Assembly (NCBI GenBank): GCA_964017235.1
Contig: OZ024929.1
Coordinates: 110,841,793-110,905,792, forward strand
Direction of reading: 5' to 3'
Source of the DNA: Sabellastarte sp. h YS-2021
Lineage: Eukaryota; Annelida; Polychaeta; Sabellida; Sabellidae
DNA: 64,000 bases
Shown here: positions 53,603-64,000 of the stretch, piece by piece
Layout of the letters: each line of letters starts with the position of its first letter
Numbering within the stretch: the first letter of the stretch is position 1
Translations under genes and position numbers: made by a program
The notes under the pieces: model-generated
Told to the model about the DNA's origin: nothing
The model's database searches: none
The model's input: the letters and a program-made list of their open reading frames with translations, nothing else

Positions 53603-55306
53603 TTTGCGTCAGTTTCCTCGCCGCTGCCGCTGCATTATGGTCTCCCTTGAATATCTCCCTTATTATTAGAAGGTTTCAAACCATATTTGGCAGTTATATA
53701 CCTTAGGCGTGGGAAAATTTTTCTGCGTGCTTAAATTTGACCTTTGACCTTTTCCTCACACCTTCCAATCTGAGAGCCTTAAATTTAGGTCAACCCCCCT
53801 ATTATCTTCTTAAGTATTGCATTTAGAGCCATAAAATGTATTGGGAGGTAATAGGAAACCATATGTGGAGAGTCTAAATAGCCGGTCAGTTTTACCCTTT
53901 GGGCCTTATGGGTCAAACTGGGGTCATAAAATAGCTGATTTTGAGTTTTTGCTTTATATCTCCTTTATTGTTGCTTTTATAGATTCAGAATGTATTAAGA
54001 GGTATTGGGAAAGCATATGTGGAGAGTCTAAATAGCCAGTCAGTTTTACCCCACGGCCCCCCCCCCCCCCCTATGGGTCAAACTGGGGTCATAAAATAGC
54101 TGATTTTGAGTTTTTGCCTTATATCTCCTTTATTGTTGCTTTTATAGCTTCAGAATGTATTAAGAGGTATTGGGAAAGCAGATGTGGAGAGTCTAAATAG
54201 CCGGTCAGTTTTACCCCCCGACCCCCCCTTATGGGTCAAACTGGGGTCATAAAATAGCTGATTTTGAGTTTTTGCCTTATATCTCCTTTATTGTTGCTTT
54301 TATAGCTTCAGAATGTATTAAGAGGTATTGGGATAGCATATGTGGAGAGTCTAAATAGCCGGTCAGTTTTACCCCCCGACCCCCCCCCCCTTATGGGCCA
54401 AACTGGGGTCATAAATAGCTGCTTTGGAGTTTTTGTCTTATATCTCATTTATCGTTGCTTTTATAGCTTCAAAATGTATTAAGAGGTATTGGGAAAGCAT
54501 ATGTGGAGAATCTAAATAGCCAGTCAGTTTTATCCCCCAACCCCCCCTTATGGGCCAAACTGGGGTCATAAAATAGCTGCTTTGGAGTTTTGCCTTCTAT
54601 CTCCTTTATTGTTGCTTTTATACCTTCAAAATGTATTAAGAGGTATTGGGAAAGCATATGTGGAGAGTCTAAATAGCCGGTCAGTTTTACCCCCCGACCC
54701 TCCCTTATGGGCCAAACTGGGGTCATAAATAGCTGCTTTGGAGTTTTTGCCTTATATCTCCTTTATTGTTGCTTTTATAGCTTCAGAATGTATTAAGAGG
54801 TATTGGGAAACCATATGTGGACAGTCTAAATAGCCAGTTAGTTTTACCTCCTGACCCCATGTATGGGTCAAACTGGGGTCATGAAATAGCTTTTGCCTTT
54901 ATTGTTGCTTTTATGCTTTCACAATGTATTAAAACCTATTGCAAAACCCTGTGGACAATCTAAATAGCAATACATACTTGCACACATGATTATATATGAA
55001 GTTATCAATACTCGTTACTGAAATGCTTTGTAGCATTTACACAAAATTTACTAAAGTTACAGCCAATGTTGTACATCCAATGTACAACACTTTCTCCAGC
55101 TTGTCTATGTCTACAACGCTTGTTTATGTTAATTAAAGAAGACCTTTGTAGGATTTTCCCTGTCATGATATCACTAAGGGGGTTGGTTTATGTAAGAGTA
55201 CGGTACAGCTTTGTGCATTCTTAGCTTTACTGCATGCTTATTAAAACCACAAGGCATTTTAAACTCTCAGGGACGCTTCTCTTTTGTTAGCAAAAGCATT
55301 CATCTA
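53603..55306 (+). mobile_element. Satellite carrier E2
   Basis: It starts inside the 5' unique part (GCGTCAGTTTCCTCGCCGC, as in E1 near 37388) without the hairpin. The satellite covers about 53815-54960. The 3' end has GGGACGCTT (55270-55278, an inverted copy of the 5' arm of E1), the hairpin CTTTTG.TTAG.CAAAAG (55281-55296) and CTAG (55303-55306) followed by T. This ending matches the classical Helitron rule of hairpin, about ten bases, CTRR-T. Confidence 0.7.
53815..54960. repeat. 158-bp satellite array of carrier E2, seven to eight units
   Basis: Same monomer as 51161-52345, with TTATATCTCCTTTATTGTTG in place of TTCTTGC. The first unit begins TATTGCATTTAGAGCCATAA, like the start of E3 near 55355. 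Confidence 0.9.
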
Positions 55307-55334
55307 GTTTGACACACCTGTTCAAACTATCGAA

Positions 55335-56302
55335 AACGCGAGCTATTATCTTCTTAAGTATTGCATTTAGAGCTATAAAATGTACTGGGATGTAATAGGA
55401 AACCATATGTGGAGAGTCTAAATAGCCGGTCAGTTTTACCCCAGGCCCCCCCTTATGGGTCAAACTGGGGTCATAAAATAGCTGATTTTGAGTTTTTGCC
55501 TTATATCTCCTTTATTGTTGCTTTTATAACTTCAGAATGTATTAAGAGGTATTGGGAAAGCATATATGGACAGTCTAAATAGCCGGTCAGTTTTGCCCCC
55601 CGACCCCCCCTTATGGGCCATACTGGGGTCATAAAATAGCCGATTTGGAGTTTTTGCCTTATATCTCCTTTATTGTTGCTTTTATAGCTTCAGAATGTAT
55701 TAAGAGGTATTGGGAAAGCATTATGTGGAGAATCTAAATAGCCAGTCAGTTTTATCCCCCAACCCCCCCTTATGGGCCAAACTGGGGTCATAAAATAGCT
55801 GCTTTGGAGTTTTGCCTTCTATCTCCTTTATTGTTGCTTTTATACCTTCAAAATGTATTAAGAGGTATTGGGAAAGCATTATGTGGAGAATCTAAATAGC
55901 CAGTCAGTTTTATCCCCCAACCCCCCCTTATGGGCCAAACTGGGGTCATAAAATAGCTGCTTTGGAGTTTTGCCTTCTATCTCCTTTATTGTTGCTTTTA
56001 TACCTTCAAAATGTATTAAGAGGTATTGGGAAAGCATATGTGGAGAGTCTAAATAGCCGGTCAGTTTTACCCCCCGACCCTCCCTTATGGGCCAAACTGG
56101 GGTCATAAATAGCTGCTTTGGAGTTTTTGCCTTATATCTCCTTTATTGTTGCTTTTATAGCTTCAGAATGTATTGAGAGGTATTGGGAAAGCATACGGTG
56201 CAGCTTTGTGCATTCTTAGCTTTACAGCATGCTTATTAAAACCACAAAGCATTTTAAACTTTAAGGGACGCTTCGCTTTTGTTAGCAAAAGCATTCCTCT
56301 AG
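55335..56302 (+). mobile_element. Satellite carrier E3, 5'-truncated
   Basis: It begins with CTATTATCTTCTTAAGTATT, shared with E1 (44502) and E2 (53795), then about five 158-bp units, two of them near-identical duplicates (around 55690-56030). The 3' end is intact: AAGGGACGCTT (56263-56273), GCTTTTG.TTAG.CAAAAGC (56275-56292) and CTAG (56299-56302) before T. Confidence 0.7.
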
Positions 56303-57397
56303 TTTGTTTTTCTTCAAAGAGGTTTGTTCTTCTTAAAATTGACAAGTGCCTTATTCATGTACAATTTGTTCACAACATGGAGGTTTTGGGAGAATAAAAA
56401 CACTGAAACTGTCGGCAGTCTTACTAGCTCCGACGGGGACAGTTTACATGTTGCTAGGCGACAAAGGAAAGCACCCTGTACAACGGAGACAATTCGGTTG
56501 TCACAAAAGCTTATCACACGTCGGGTTCTTATAGGCAGGCGTTTGGTAGCAAATATCTCACTACGTCAATCTCATTCGAATGGGTGACCGGATGGAATCC
56601 CCAATGGGGGCAGACATCACAGTCTTTCCTTGGACATTGCTGCATCGTGGACAAGTTCCGGATGCAGAAATGATCTTCCACAGTGTTTAATTCTTCCGGT
56701 CAGGTTCAGTCGGAACTTTTCACGGAGGAAAATACCTGCATGACGTCATCTGAAGACAATCAAGTTTCCATACCTCCCCAAAGATCTGGAATCAGGTTGA
56801 CAGATGACCGGGGTTGTGATTCATCTCAGCAATTGGTATTTCATTCTGTGGATTTTTACTGGTTTTTCTGCTGGAAACCGGCACTGGTACATATGAAGTA
56901 GTACCCATTGTCAAATTTATTATTCAGGAGTTCAGGTTCTCTGGTTTTCTGCAGCAGAAAGCATGTCAAATCTTGGATAATAATTTTTTGAAGTGGTCTA
57001 GCAGGACCTCTGGCAGGACGTCTTCAAGGAGCTAAGGATTAACAGGATCTCACAGAGTTTCCATTATGCCTTGGGCTGTATGCAGAGTTTTTGTAATTAC
57101 AGTCCTCAATGATCAGAGATTTTTTGTTGGGCAGTGCTCGAATCAGTTCTTCAAGCTTGTTACTCAACAGGAGTGTTACATATCTGATTTTTCTCTAAAT
57201 TATCTCTTAAGATGATTTTACTACAATAAGAAGTGCATTTTTCACTCTTAATGAGGTATTTTCCTGGTGGACACATGGTCAGATGTCCAGGAAAACTTTA
57301 TTTTGTGATCTCGGGTGTATAGTGATTCTTATGGCTAGAATGGAGCAACCTCCTACACATGGCTAGAGATGGGATAAAGTGCCTCAGGGCAGTTATT
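56303..57397. other. Unassigned DNA between carriers E3 and D
   Basis: No firm gene. Short frames exist, including a Ser/Asp/Glu-rich one at 56683-56901 that could be a remnant of DIRS ORF1-like sequence, but nothing confirms it. One RFX-like site lies at 56450. Confidence 0.35.
56450..56462. promoter_or_regulatory. X-box-like motif
   Basis: GTTGCTAGGCGAC fits the imperfect inverted repeat recognised by RFX factors, which control cilia genes in animals. No gene start nearby supports it, so chance is likely. Confidence 0.2.
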
Positions 57398-57739
57398 GTA
57401 TCCCCGGACGAAAGTCGGGGATACTTAGGATTCAGTACGGTCACGCCGCCGCAGAGATTTCCTTTTGGACGCGATAACTTAAAAAATATTTTAGTTAGAA
57501 CTTTCAAATTTGGTATGTGGGTATATATGGGCAATACCACGAACGCTATTGTTTTGTGACCTTGACCTTCAATCTCAAGGTCACTGGTGGCCTCTTAAAG
57601 GTCAGTTTTTGGCCATTTTTTCACTTTTTGGCCCAGTTCTCTTATACAGAGAGTCAGATCATCCTATGGCTGGTATATATAATACATATATATGTCCTCT
57701 GTAAGCATGCAGAAATTTGACCTTGAAGCTCTTCATTGA

Positions 57740-58130
57740 AGGTCATCCACTGACCGCCAAAGTACCTGACCGAGGGTCATTTTTGGCCTTTTTGGAGATA
57801 TTTTCACACTTAATGCTGACTATATTGCATGGAAACTATTGAAAATGGCTTTGGAGGTTGAGTACATGATGGACTTCTACCATCCAGGCTTACTGGTTAC
57901 AGATCTTCATTTAAGGTCATCCACTGACCGCCAAAATACCTGACCAAGGGTCATTTTTGGCAAATTTGGAGATATTTTCACACTTAATGCTAACTACATT
58001 GCATGGAAACTATGGAAAATGGCTTTGGAGGTTGAGTACATGATGGAGTACCAGCATCCAGGCTTACCGGTTACAGATCTTCATTTAAGGTCATCCACTG
58101 ACCGCCAAAGTACCTGACCGAGGTTCATTT
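57740..58130. repeat. 175-bp tandem repeat of carrier D
   Basis: GGTCATCCACTGACCGCCAA recurs near 57740, 57915 and 58089. Between the copies GGCTTTGGAGGTTGAGTACA is kept. Confidence 0.85.
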
Positions 58131-59654
58131 TTGGCCCTCTATTTGTTTGTTTGTGAACAAGATAACTCAAAAACTGACAGATGGATTTTGATAAAATTTT
58201 CAGGATATGTCCAAAATGGTAAAAGGAAGATATGATTAAATTTTGGGAGTGATCCGGATCACTGTCTGGATCTTCTGGATCCATGAAATTTAATGTTTAA
58301 AGACAGATAACTCAAAAACTTATGGGTGCATTTTGATGAAATTTTCAGGAAATGTCCTTAATAGGACGAGGAACAAGTGATTAGATTTTGGGAGTGATCT
58401 GGATCACTGTCTGGATCATCCGGATCCAGGCTGCCAGATGTGTTTGTATACAATATAGCTCAAAAACGTATGGATGGATTTTGATGAAATTTTCAGGATA
58501 TGTCTGAAAAGGTAAAAGGATGAAATGGTTGAATTTTGGAAGTGATCTGGATCACTATATGGATCTTCTGGATCCATAAAATGTAATTTTTAAAGACAGA
58601 TACCTCAAAAAGTTATGGATGGATTGTGATGACATTTTCAGCAAATGACCTAAATGGTACAAGGAACAAGTGATTACATTTTTGGAGTGATCTGGATCAC
58701 TGTCTGGATCATCTGGATCCAGGCTGCCACATAATTTTAGGATGAATTTTGATGATATTTTTAGGATATGTTACAAATGGTAAAAGGAAGAAGTGGTAAA
58801 AGGAAGAAATGGTTCAATTTTGCGAGTGATCTGGACCACTATCTGGATCTTCTGGATCCATGAAATATAATTTTTAAAGACAAATAGCTCGAAAAGTCAT
58901 GGGTGGATTTTGATGAAATTTTCAGGAAATGTCCTAAATGGGACAAGGAACAAGTGATTAGATTTTGGGAGTAATCTGGATCATGTGGATCCAGGCTTCC
59001 AGATGTGTTTGTGTACAAGATAAATCAAAAACTTATGGACGGATTTTGATGAAATTTTCAGGATATGTCTGAAAAGGTAAAAGGATGAAATGATTGAATT
59101 TTGGAAGTGATCCGGATCACTATATAGATCTTCTGGATCCATGAAATGTAATTTTTAGAGACAGATACCTCAAAAAGTTATGGATGGATTGTGATGACAT
59201 TTTCAGCAAATGACCTGAATGGTACAAGGAACAAGTGATTACATTTTTATGTCAGCTGACTTGTCAGTCAGCTGACATTATGTCATCACTCTGCGGCGTG
59301 GGCGTACGCGTGGGCGTACGCGTCCGCGTGAACAACTTCTTCTCCAAAACTACAAGGCCTAGAGACATGCTGTTTTTTTTAAAAGATACCTTATCTATCG
59401 AGGATGAAAAATTGTTCAAGGCATGCAAATCTGTCTGTTCGTCTGTTTGCTAGAGACATTACAAGGGGGGTACCCCCACCAAAAGTGTGAAAATTTCAAC
59501 TTTTTATCACAATTTTCTCAGTGACTATTGCAGGGATTTCTCTCATATCTTGCATATATGTACTAGGCCAGAGGTAGATTCTCTTGTGTGAGTATGAGAC
59601 CTGGATCTGTCTTACTTTTTTTTTAATAAATTTTTTTAATAATTTTTAATGCAT

Positions 59655-62215
59655 TAAAATGCATGAAATCATGCACTAAATCACTTATAACTTCAAAAGT
59701 GTTGCATTTACAGCATTTTGTGAAAATATGTTGTTCAGCTACTTTTTTCATAGCTACAATATGGTGAGTAAGTTGGGTGTCTGTCTCAATAGCTAAGTGA
59801 GTAATAGCTACTTTTGGGCTTTTCAGTAACTTCCATTATGAGTAAAATCACTTGTAACTTAAAAACTATTGCATTTAGAGAATTTCGTATAAATATGTTA
59901 TTCAGCTACTTTTGGGCCAGCGATAACATAGTGAAATTTCAGACCTGTAGCTCATGGCATAGCTGAGTAATAGCTACTTTTAGGTTATCACTGTTGAGTA
60001 AATCGCTTATAACTTGAAAACTATTGCATTTAGAGAATTTCGTATAAATATGTTATTCAGCTACTTTTGGGTCAGCTATAACATAGTAAAATTTTAGACC
60101 TGTAGCTCATAGCATAGCTGAGTAATAGCTACTTTTAGGTTATCACTGTTGAGTAAATCACTTATAACTTGAAAAGTTTTGCATTTAGAGCATTTTGTTA
60201 AAATATGTTATTCAGCTACTTTTTTCATAGCTAGAATATGGTGAGTAAGTTGGGTGTCTGTCTCAATAGCTAAGTGAGTAATAGCTACTTTTGGGCTTTT
60301 CAGTAACTTCCATCATGAGTAAAATCACTTGTAACTTAAAAACTATTGCATTTAGAGAATTTCGTATAAATATGTTATTCAGCTACTTTTGGGCCAGCTA
60401 TAACATAGTAAAATTTCAGACCTGTAGCTCATGGCATAGCTGAGTAATAGCTACTTTTAGGTTATCACTGTTGAGTAAATCACTTATAACTTGAAAACTA
60501 TTGCATTTAGAGTATTTTGTTTCATATGTTATTCACCTATTTTGGGGTCAGCTATAACATAGTGAAGTTTCAGACCTGTGGCTCATTTCATAGCTGAGTA
60601 ATAGCTACTTTGAAGTTCTCACTGTTGAGTAAATCAGTTATAATTGGAAAACTATTGCATTTACAGAAATTTGTGCAAATATGTTATTCAGCTACTTTTG
60701 GGTCAGCTATAACATACTAAAATTTCAGACCTGTAGCTCATGGCATAGCTGAGTAATAGCTACTTTTAGGTTATCACTGTTGAGTAAATCACTTATAACT
60801 TGAAAAGTGTTGCATTTAGAGCATTTTGTTAAAATATGTTATTCAGCTACTTTTTTCATAGCTAGAATATGGTGAGTAAGTTGGGTGTCTGTCTCAATAG
60901 CTAAGTGAGTAATAGCTACTTTTGGGCTTTTCAGTAACTTCCATCATGAGTAAAATCACTTGTAACTTAAAAACTATTGCATTTAGAGAATTTCGTATAA
61001 ATATGTTATTCAGCTACTTTTGGGCCAGCTATAACATAATAAAATTTCAGACCTGTAGCTCATGGCATAGCTGAGTAATAGCTACTTTTAGGTTATCACT
61101 GTTGAGTAAATCACTTATAACTTGAAAAGTGTTGCATTTAGAGCATTTTGTTAAAATATGTTATTCAGCTACTTTTTTCATAGCTAGAATATGGTGAGTA
61201 AGTTGGGTGTCTGTCTCAATAGCTAAGTGAGTAATAGCTACTTTTGGGCTTTTCAGTAACTTCCATCATGAGTAAAATCACTTGTAACTTAAAAACTATT
61301 GCATTTAGAGAATTTCGTATAAATATGTTATTCAGACTCTTTTAGGCCAGCTATAACATAGTAAAATTTCAGACCTGTAGCTCATGGCATAGCTGAGTAA
61401 TAGCTACTTTTAGGTTATCACTGTTGAGTAAATCACTTATAACTTGAAAACTATTGCATTTAGAGTATTTTGTTTAAATATGTTATTCACCTATTTTGGG
61501 GTCAGCTATAACATAGTGAAGTTCCAGACCTGTAGCTCATTGCATAGCTGAGTAATAGCTACTTTGAAGTTCTCACTGTTGAGTAAATCAGTTGTAATTG
61601 GAAAACTATTGCATTTACAGAAATTTGTGTAAATATGTTATTCAGCTACTTTTGGGTCAGCTATAACATAGTGAAATTATAGACCTATAGCTCATGGCAC
61701 AACTGAGCAATAGCTATTCTCAGGTACTGACTGTTGAGTAAATCAGCTATATCTTGAAAAATATTGCATTTGGAGTATTTTGTTAAAATATATTGTTCAC
61801 CTACTTTTGGGTCAGCTATAACATAGTGAAATTACAGACCTATAGCTCATGGCATAGCGGAGCAATAGCTATTTTCAGGTTCTCACTGTTGAGTAAATCA
61901 GTTGTAGCTTGAAAACTATTGCATTTACAGTATTTTGCTTAAATATGTTGTTCACCTACTTTTGGGTTAGCTATAACATAGTAAAATTTCAGACATGTAG
62001 CTCATTGCATGGCTGAGTAATAGTTCCTTTGAGGTTCTCACTGTTGAGTAAATCAGTTGTAACTTGAAAACTATTACATTTAGAGTAATTTGTTAAATAT
62101 GTTATTCACAGAATTTTTGGTCAGCTATAACATAGTGAAATTGCAGACCTCTATATCATGGCATAGCTGAGCAATAGCTACTTTCAGGTTCTCACTGTTG
62201 AGTAAATCATTGTAT
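59655..62215. repeat. 155- to 160-bp satellite inside H2, about 16 units
   Basis: Same monomer as in H1. The GTGAGTAAGTTGGGTGTCTG variant lies at about 59763, 60240, 60868 and 61194, that is 477, 628 and 326 bp apart, so blocks of three, four and two monomers were copied. Confidence 0.9.
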
Positions 62216-62394
62216 CCACTGGATAGCCGCAGTGTGTAGAGAGAGATTTCACCATTACTGCTCTCATGAAAAAAATATTATAGCTACCTTTCTTAAGTTT
62301 GCAGTATATATTAATAACCATAAAATGTTGTCTGGGAATATTTTTGGCCTCATTTTGAGAAACAAGATGGCCACCACAGGTGTTTTTTTGTCAT

Positions 62395-62965
62395 GAAAAG
62401 TGCTTATATCTCCCTTATTATTGATCCTAGAGGTTTGGGATGATAAACCAACCTGTAGGAAATCATGGGCTGGGAATCTTTTGGTGTGGTCAGATTTGAC
62501 CTTCAATGACCCCTCCTTCAAGGTCAAACAAGCCAAACTTAAAAGTGCTTATAACTCGCTTATTATTGGTCCCAGAGGTTTGGGATGGTAAACAGACAGG
62601 AAATCATGGGCTGTGAATCTGTTGATATGGTCCGATTTGACTTTGGAATCCTCCTTCAAGGTCAAATGAGGATAGCGAAAATTGAAAGTGCCTACAACTC
62701 GCTTATTATTGGTGACAGAGATTTGGGATGGTAAACCATCCCATAGGAAATCATTGGCTCGGAATCTTTTGGTATGGTCAGATTTGACCTTTGGACCCCT
62801 CCTTCAAGGTCAAATGAGGACAGCCAAGGTTAAAAGTGCTTATAACTCACTTATAATTGGTCCTAGAGGTTTGGAATGGTAAACCAACCTATAGGAAATC
62901 ATGGGCTGGCAATGTATTTGTGTGGTTGGATTTGACCTTGGACCCCTTCTTCAAGGTCGAACGAG
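62395..62965. repeat. 147-bp-type satellite, four reverse units in H2
   Basis: Parallel to 32400-32985 in H1, with small differences. TTCAAGGTCAAA recurs at the monomer spacing. Confidence 0.85.
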
Positions 62966-64000
62966 GATATTGCATTTGTAGTATTTCTTTAAATATGTTT
63001 TAACCTATTTTTTACACTTAAACAATTACCTTGTTATTTTCCTTCATAATACCATTTACAGGGCACAACTTTTTTATCCTTTTCTTCTGTCAGCTTCGGA
63101 ATTTCTTTCGAACTTGCTGTTCAGTTACCATTTACTGTATTTCTGTACAGCCCTTTTCCTGATAATTATTCTGTCCTCTCATTATCACCTTCACAAATCA
63201 AAAACACTCAGTCAGCTGACACAGTGCCCGTTCACGGGCACTCTCCTCTTGTTGGAGTGATCTGGATCACTGTCTGGATTATGTGGATCCAGGCTGCCAG
63301 ATGTGTTTGTGTACAATGTAGCTGAAAAACTTATGGACGGATTTTGATGAAATTTTCAGGATATGTCTGAAAAGGTAAAAGGATGAAATGCTGAATTTTG
63401 GAAGTGATCCGGATCACTATATGGATCTTCTGGATCCATGAAATGTAATTTTTAAAGACAAATACCTCAAAAAGTTATGGATGGATTGTGATGACATTTT
63501 CAACAAATGACCTAAATGGTACAAGGAACAAGTGATTACATTTTTGGAGTGATCTGGATCATCTGGATCCAGGCTGCAACAGAATTTTAGGATTAATTTT
63601 GATGATATTTTTAGGATATGTTAGAAATGGTAAAAGGAAGAAGTGGTAAAAGGAAGAAATGATTCAATTTTGCGAGTGATCTGGACCACTATCTGGATCT
63701 TCTGGATCCATGAAATATAATTTTAAAGACAAATAGCTCAAAAAATCATGGGTGGATTTTGATGAAATTTTCAGGAAATGTCCTAAATGGGACAAGGAAC
63801 AAGTGATTAGATTTTGGGAGTGATCCGGATCACTATATGGATCTTCTGGATCCATGAAATGTAATTTTTAAAGACAGATACCGCAAAAAGTTATGGATGG
63901 ATTGTTTCAGCAAATGGCCTAAATGGTACAAGGAACAAGTGATTAAATTTTTGGAGTGATCTGGATCACTGTCTGGATCATCTGGATCCAGGCTGCCACA

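Larger units (their letters stand above)
59249..63253 (+). mobile_element. Satellite carrier H2, Helentron/Helitron2-like, complete ends
   Basis: The 5' palindrome ATGTCAGCTGAC...GTCAGCTGACAT (59249-59278) opens the element. It is followed by a GC-rich CGTGGGCGTACGCG patch, unique DNA, the 155- to 160-bp satellite (59655-62215), four reverse 147-bp units (62395-62965) and unique DNA. At the 3' end an inverted copy of the 5' arm (AGTCAGCTGACA, 63210-63221) precedes the hairpin AGTGCCCG.TTCA.CGGGCACT (63223-63242) and CTCCTCTTGTT. The neighbouring D monomer near 58676 shows the empty site ACATTTTTGGAG, so insertion was between Ts with no duplication. Non-coding. Confidence 0.8.
57398..64000 (+). 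mobile_element. Satellite carrier D, interrupted by H2 (runs off the window)
   Basis: The 5' hairpin GTATCCCC...GGGGATAC (57398-57424) is the F-type palindrome, followed by CACGCCGCCGC and unique DNA containing GGACGCGATAACTTAAAA. Three 175-bp units (near 57740, 57915 and 58089) lead into a 146-bp satellite that continues to the window end. H2 is inserted at 59249. The 3' end is not in the window. Confidence 0.65.
58130..64000. repeat. 146-bp satellite of carrier D (on both sides of H2)
   Basis: Monomers hold ATAACTCAAAAACTTATGGA, TTTTGATGAAATTTTCAGGA and a cluster CTGGATCACTGTCTGGATCA followed by TCTGGATCC. Two monomer types alternate (ending in CCAGGCTGCCA or in CCATGAAATGTAA), so the higher-order unit is about 290 bp. 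The array occupies 58130-59248 and 63254-64000. Confidence 0.9.

Noticed and set aside
59235-59453. 72-codon frame through the 5' end of H2
   Set aside because: It begins in the host satellite and crosses the insertion point. A similar reading in H1 depends on the GC-rich patch only.

Overview
The window looks like a transposon graveyard from an animal genome, most likely a marine invertebrate and plausibly a bivalve mollusc. That host guess is an inference. It rests on the DIRS retroelements, the CR1/L2-type LINEs, the tRNA-derived SINEs and the Helitron-like elements with tandem-repeat cores, which resemble the 'pearl' elements known from oysters and their relatives. Only one short stretch looks like a host exon (52680-52878). 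It has a splice acceptor, an open frame and a splice donor, and encodes HEAT-repeat-like sequence. No rRNA gene, standalone tRNA gene or CRISPR array is visible.

Layout. 1-3371: minus-strand satellite carrier K, with 133-bp and then ~320-bp repeats and a terminal hairpin at 3334-3371. 3872-28664: young DIRS element A1, expanded to about 25 kb by three insertions: another DIRS (B1, 8493-19025), a CR1/L2-like LINE (20008-22096), and a complex satellite carrier C (22154-27941) built on a 147-bp satellite. B1 itself carries a 4-kb TIR element, two SINEs and several minisatellites. 28665-36140: accessory DNA with a SINE (29530-29730), satellite carrier H1 (30233-33233), a TA-flanked TIR element containing a MULE-like MITE (34045-35146), and a foldback palindrome (35551-35699). 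36141-37352: carrier F2. 37353-52496: carrier E1, split by two DIRS elements, B2 (37559-44306, itself hit by a hAT MITE) and A2 (44555-51160, itself hit by carrier F1). 52680-52878: probable host exon. 53186-53602: left end of a third DIRS family. 53603-56302: carriers E2 and E3. 57398 to the window end: carrier D, interrupted by H2 (59249-63253), a longer sister copy of H1.

The most interesting system is the set of satellite carriers. Four sequence-distinct terminal modules share one plan: a palindromic 5' hairpin, a GC-rich CGCCGCC/CGTGGGCG patch, and a tandem array of nucleosome-sized monomers. Where the 3' end is visible, there follows an inverted copy of the 5' arm, a second hairpin, and CTAG-T or CTTGT-T. 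The same 5' module occurs with different satellites, and the same satellite occurs in different modules. This suggests that satellite cargo is swapped among Helentron/Helitron2-like elements. H2 sits inside a tandem repeat, so its empty site can be read directly and shows insertion between two Ts.

The DIRS copies are treated as fossils. All four coding copies (two families) keep an A-rich block followed by 13-14 Gs after the recombinase region, resembling a polypurine tract. B1 has terminal repeats with no difference that I see but a badly decayed interior, which suggests it moved recently as a passenger. All coordinates were read by eye, and boundaries are usually good to within about ten bases unless a target-site duplication fixes them.
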